A DNA stretch of 64,000 nucleotides from Morchella semilibera (taxonomy: Eukaryota; Ascomycota; Pezizomycetes; Pezizales; Morchellaceae), in assembly GCA_009192285.1 (NCBI GenBank), contig WBVU01000004.1, positions 1,510,001 through 1,574,000 of the forward strand, written 5' to 3'. Under the pieces are notes generated by a model that was not told the DNA's origin, searched no databases, and was given only the letters and a program-made list of their open reading frames with translations. A program made the position numbers and the translations under genes. Positions 59,264 through 64,000 of this stretch are shown one piece after another; position 1 is the first letter of the stretch; every line of letters begins with the position of its first letter.

Positions 59264-62200
59264 GATTGGTTAACTCATAAATACAAACACAATCATTACA
59301 CCTTTTCATTCTAACCTTACTCTTTTATAATTGACTGGAAATTTTACTTGGGAAATAAGGGATATTTTTCTTTGGGATTTTCTGTTCACTTTAGTTTTTT
59401 TTTTTCATTCTGTGGAATATTTTTTTTTAGGATGTCCTTACGGCCGACCATTGTCATATAGCTCGTTTTGGGATTTCTTTTGTACTTTTTCTTGCTTTTT
59501 TTTCCTTTGTACCATGGCTGGGCTTCTTGGGGGTTATAGTTTTACTTCATGGGATTATTCTTAGGGTAGGCATGGGCGGGGATTTCTCTCTGTTTTTATG
59601 GGCATTTATTGGGGGGTCTTTTTTGTCTTCACTGACACTACTACTACCGTCGTAATTTCCTTTTCTTGGCTCTATTTTTATCTTGTTATCATCACTCACC
59701 ACCGGTGAATTTTTATTTTTACTGTTTCTTCATTTTTGAAAAATAGGACTTGCACTTGGAGGGACGGCGTTTACAACTTCTCTTTGTCATTTGGGGAAAC
59801 TACACTTTGGGCTTGGATGGGTGGGAGATATCTTGTGGAAATGCCTTGGTTCTGGCTTCTGAAGTGAAAGAGTTAGTTTAGGGATTTTAAACTATTATTA
59901 TTCCACATTCGTTGATTGATTATGTTTGCAATGTCTTTTTGGGAATGAACCACAGATCACGGGAAAGTAAAAAGGCCACTTTGATTCCTTTCGCTTGCCA
60001 GTTTAGTCAGAATTAAGTTGGCGATCGAGCTAAGTATTCTGAAAAAAATCAAAGAAGCATGGGCACTCCACTAACCAGCCCAAGCCAGGTAAGTACTTTC
60101 TTTTTTTCTTTTCCCTCTAGAGAGCTAGTAAGGAATCGATCGAGAACTGGACGACCAACGAAGTTAGAATGAGCCAGTTACCAGTAAGATTTGTTGTCGA
60201 TCATTCTACCATTTTGTAGTTTTGGTTAGCAAACAAGCTCAATGTGACTACTAGACCCCATGGGTATAATTATTTATCCACACCCCCCCCCCCTCCTTTG
60301 TCTCGCTCTCTATTTTAAGAGATATTTAGTTTTATCCTCATACAGCCAGTTAGAAAGGAGTGGAAGAGTGCGAGGAGTGTAGAGAAGGGGGGGGGGGTAA
60401 CTGATTAATTCTATCAATACTTACCATAGGGGGTGTGTGTTCCAACTATTACTCCTGTGGAATGGAACACGGGGAAGTTATAACTCTAAAAGGCCAGCAT
60501 GATTATTGCCGTTTTCCCTTTTCTTTTTTCTCCTTGGTTCCCTCTTTTGGGGACTTTCCAAACAGTCCAAACAGTGTCCAGATTATTAATTCTCATCGTT
60601 TTTGTGAGCAGCAGGACGAAGGGGTGGGAGGGGCCTCAAGTTCTATGGATATCCGCGATATGATGATGGCAAGGCCAGATGAAACCCGAGACACGCTGGC
60701 AGCTCGTCCTATGCATTTCGGGACTAGATAGTTGTTTTTCACCGAGCCACTCCTCGTAGGGTGAAATGATATGAAGACCTATGTCTCAACAAACCTGTCT
60801 CTTTTCTCGTTGTATCCCACACTATTCACCGGCGTGCGTACATATCACTGTACGATATATGCGGGTAGTGTGATCATGATCTTCTTCCCCACCCTCACTC
60901 TCACACCTTGTGTGTCCAGGTCCCCAACCTAGCCCTGGAATCGTCGCCGATTGGGGAGCCAGGCTGCAGGAGTCCGTCTCTCTCTCTCCGCGCATCGGCT
61001 CTCGTTACCAAGTGGCCCTGCTATTGACTGGTTAAAAAGCAAATAAAACAAAAAAACCGTCCAGATATGACATGAAGTTTGGCCCTTTACCGTTGGTCTT
61101 ACATTTTTCTCTCCAGTAAACTGGAGGAATAGGAAGGAGGGGAAAAACAAAAAAGTCACAATGTTCGTTGGAAAGATGGGACACACAGGACAATGGGAAA
61201 TGATCACCCTCCCTCTACTCTTTATTTTTTTCCCACCCCATTCCTCTGCCGATGGTATGCATTTCTCTTGATTTCCCTTCCAACTTGTTGAACCACATGA
61301 GGATGGATTGCACATCGATTAGCGGGAGTCTTGTCAAACAGAAACCAGCGATTCTGATGCAATAGCCAACGCATCACCAACCTTGCCTGCCTTGCTCTGA
61401 TTCCCCCATGTCCTGCCACACCCCTACATCTCCTTGGTCACTGATGGGAAGAAAAAACAGTTTTGAACGGCGAGGACTCAGTTCTGACCCCACCATAATC
61501 GTGATGGACGTGTACATACAGCAGATCGGAAGGAAGGCTTGATGTCAAGCTCCTTAGCGTCGCACTTTGCGTCTACGTAAGAACTGTTGCTCCGAGCTTG
61601 GTCCGATGTCAGTGCCAAAACCTAGCTGAACGTCTGAATTGTCCGTGTCTTGAAGGGTACCGAATCAGTTTACGTTGGAAACAACTCACAAAAGCGGCTA
61701 GCCCGGACCACTGGTTATCTCAAGATGGTTCTCGTCTCCGTCGTCCGCCCCCGTCTCCGAAGGATTAACGCACAGCATTGACCACGATGACGCTTATCAT
61801 GACGACAAGGGAATTTGTGGTGGTGAACTAAGTGCCAAGGTAGATATATTAACATTTTTTGCATTTCATTATTATCAAAACGATGGTGGGTTGTGGTTGT
61901 GATGATTGCTGTTGTTCCCATTACTCCTGTTGTTGATGGTTGATACTGATACTGTTGGTATTGGGACATGGATCGAACCCACTCTACTTCTTAGGCGTGC
62001 GATCTTGGGGGCCGAATAAACCTGGTTAAGAGAGATCTTCGGGTCTCTTTGGTTCAAATTACTTGCGCGTAACCTGGCGGATAATGTATGTGTACTCTAC
62101 GTACATATTCCCGTTCTAGGCTTTGCACATATTGGTACCATATAACCACCCCTGTGCTATATAATGGTTCTGTTCGCCGTCCTGGGGGCTTTTTTTTTCC

Positions 62201-63167
62201 TTCTTTCCTGGGAACACGCTCGTAGCATCATCTAACATATCGCGCCAAATCGATCCACGGATTCGAGCCGTGTGGTCTCCAGGATTGGCTCTGCTCCCGG
62301 CCCGAGCATGGATCATGGATGATCACCCTCACCAATCTGGGTGATGTGCGACCGTGAAAATATTAGGCTATTTTTAACCTCCATTGTCAACCCAGACAAC
62401 AGCCACAGTTAATAGTGTATTTTCGGCCCTTTTTCCCCATTTCCTATATCCCTTCTAATAGTTCAAGCCTTTCCTCGGAACAGCCTCCCCATCACGACTG
62501 GTGGCCCGTGTACGTCCCGAAGAACTTCTCGATAGGACGATTAGCTGCTAATGTGTACCAAGATTCTGGAACCGGACGTATTAATTGTTTATTGTGCACT
62601 TGATATACATATTTAGCAGTTTCCGAGCGCATAATTGAGTAGGTTTATCTGGGATTGATATATGCCGCTTATTATATCTAATTGAGCCATCCGAGGATTG
62701 AAACGGCGACCTGGGGACGGGGGAGAGGGAAAGCAGGCCAGGGTATGTATGGGGGTTAATATTAATATATGTGCCGGAAGAGGTAGAGCTGGGAGTACCG
62801 GCGCTCTGGTAGTAACAAGGACTGCGTTCTAGACCATAGACGCATGGTGTTTACCCGGCCGTAGGACCCTGACCCGCTTACATAACGTAACTTGAAGTTA
62901 TGGCTGGTTCGACCTCAACTTCACTCACATGCGAGAGAGCTCTTCTTTCACGCCCCCTCCCTGTTCCACCTCATCCACCCCTCCTCTATCAAAAATTACA
63001 TAGAGTTTTCTGTACCTCTTCGGTGTCGAGAGCTTTATCTTTTCTGTTTTTGGAATCATTTCCCTCAATCTTTCGCTGTTCCCCACTTTTTCTATTTGCT
63101 TCGTTGTACAAGAGGCACCTCAGGAGGACATACCCATTCTACCCCCCATCCAATATAAAGCTTCATC
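59264..63167. other. Intergenic, no gene seen
   Basis: The first 600 bases are strongly T-rich on the plus strand, as expected for the 3' UTR of the FlbD-like gene. Beyond this, open frames are short and lack domains. C and G runs occur near 60284 and 60388. The last 250 bases before 63168 are pyrimidine-rich and are the likely leader of the next gene. Confidence 0.55.
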
Positions 63168-64000
63168 ATGAACATTGGAGGAGACGAACAACGGTAGGTC
63201 GTGATTATTGGACCTATCTTACTGCCATGTTGCCCTTACATCCTATGGTGGAACACGGACACGTTGCTGGTTCGGCGGGTTTGCAACCGCACCTGCTGTG
63301 TCAAAAAACGATTCATTAAATGTTTGCACATGGACATTATGCTGATATATGCCTCTTTACTCTAAATAGTTGGCGTCAGCGGGGCCAACAGCCGGCGCAA
63401 CGACCGCAAGGCGGTGGGCAGCGAAGAAACAACAATCCCGGGGGAAACCCAAACAGCAACGGGAATGTCTGGCAAGGCCCAAATCAGCAGCAGCAACAGC
63501 ATCAACAGCAACACCAGCAGGGGGTACAGGCTCACATTGATGTTCATGTGCCCGTTAGAGGGTTTAATGGGAAGGAAGTGGAGGATTTCCTGTTTCGTGG
63601 TACGTGCAAGACCGTTTTTCTTAATCGTGTTATCTCGGTATACCGGAGATGACGAAAAGTATCACCCATGATTGAGATAACCCACAACCGTGTCTCTGAG
63701 ACAATTGTTTTTTTTTAATTTTCCCTTTGTACCCCCCCACCCCCTCAGCTTGTTTCTTCTATCTCAATTGTTTCGTAACATTGGGTTCCGACTCACCGCG
63801 AACTTCGGCACTTTTTTATCTACCTACCCCACCATACAAGTCCTGGACATTCCCTTTGGGAAAGCTAGGGCATATTGTCGATCATGCTTACGAACGTTTC
63901 TGTACAACCCTGCACCTCTATATACTTTCTCTTTCGTACAGCACCGTGATAGAAGTGGTAATTTTGTGTCATAATTCCCGAAACCACGCTAGAGCGCTCC
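63168..64000 (+). CDS. Start of a Gln/Gly/Asn-rich protein, possibly an mRNA-export or RNA-binding factor (partial)
   Basis: Exon 1 at 63168-63193 (MNIGGDEQ plus a split Arg codon, donor GTAGGT) joins in phase to exon 2 at 63370-63599, giving WRQRGQQPAQRPQGGGQRRN, a Gln-rich run, and then HIDVHVPVRGFNGKEVEDFL before donor GTACGT at 63600. The basic, Gly/Gln-rich start followed by a short strand-rich patch resembles the N-terminus of RNA-binding or mRNA-export proteins such as Mex67. This is a weak guess from composition. Sequence after 63600 is either a long intron or holds further exons: an open frame follows a possible acceptor CTCAG near 63750, but it shows no family character. The gene runs out of the window. 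Confidence 0.55.

Noticed and set aside
61960-62030. GGTTCGATCC box-B-like word on the minus strand
   Set aside because: The bases around it cannot form a T-arm or acceptor stem, and no A box lies at the right distance.
62255-62285. CACGG...CCGTG stem with a 7-nt loop resembling a tRNA T-arm
   Set aside because: The loop does not match the conserved T-loop on either strand, and no cloverleaf could be drawn around it.

Overview
The window looks like nuclear DNA of a filamentous ascomycete (Pezizomycotina). Eight genes can be recognised by family, and the multi-exon ones carry short introns (about 50-220 nt, most under 120 nt) with GT...AG ends and CTAAC/CTAAT/CTGAC-like branch sites. Family resemblance is to filamentous fungi: a PdeB/PDE2-type phosphodiesterase, Vts1, dual-type ValRS, eL29, a Yvc1-like TRP channel, a ureidoglycolate lyase, a large O-GlcNAc-transferase-like protein and a FlbD-type Myb regulator. 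Gene density is low for this group (ten genes, two of them cut by the window ends, in 64 kb). Gene-free blocks reach 8-19 kb, are rich in small inverted-repeat elements and homopolymer G/C runs, and contain about 50 copies of the palindrome TACATGTA. That pattern would fit a repeat-rich, early-diverging lineage such as Pezizomycetes, but this placement is inference only.

Layout. 1-311: end of an acidic-tailed protein on +. 2145-4887 (-): high-affinity cAMP phosphodiesterase, five exons. 4888-14431: 9.5 kb without genes, first low-complexity, then AT-rich with TACATGTA palindromes and small DNA-transposon remnants. 14432-16436 (-): Vts1-like SAM-domain RNA-binding protein, three exons. 16437-19530: intergenic. 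19531-23310 (+): valyl-tRNA synthetase, nine exons, convergent with 24239-24789 (-), ribosomal protein eL29 with four exons. 24790-27039: gene-free, with a 418-bp inverted-repeat element. 27040-29267 (-): vacuolar TRP-like cation channel, six exons. 31120-31809 (+): ureidoglycolate lyase, single exon, divergent from the channel. 33792-39082 (-): O-GlcNAc-transferase-like TPR protein. 39083-58435: 19 kb without a recognisable gene, holding two adjacent foldback elements. 58436-59263 (+): FlbD-like Myb protein. 59264-63167: gene-free. 63168-64000 (+): start of a Gln/Gly-rich protein that runs off the window.

The genes are unrelated housekeeping, signalling and developmental functions. There is no operon, biosynthetic cluster or defence island. 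The phosphodiesterase (cAMP), TRP channel (vacuolar Ca2+), OGT-like enzyme and FlbD could all touch growth and development, but their proximity does not show that they work together. The exon boundaries given were worked out by hand by matching splice phase to family-like protein continuity. Summed exon lengths are divisible by three for the phosphodiesterase, Vts1, ValRS, eL29 and TRP genes. The unusual content of the window is in the non-coding blocks: the TACATGTA palindrome family and several undescribed inverted-repeat elements.
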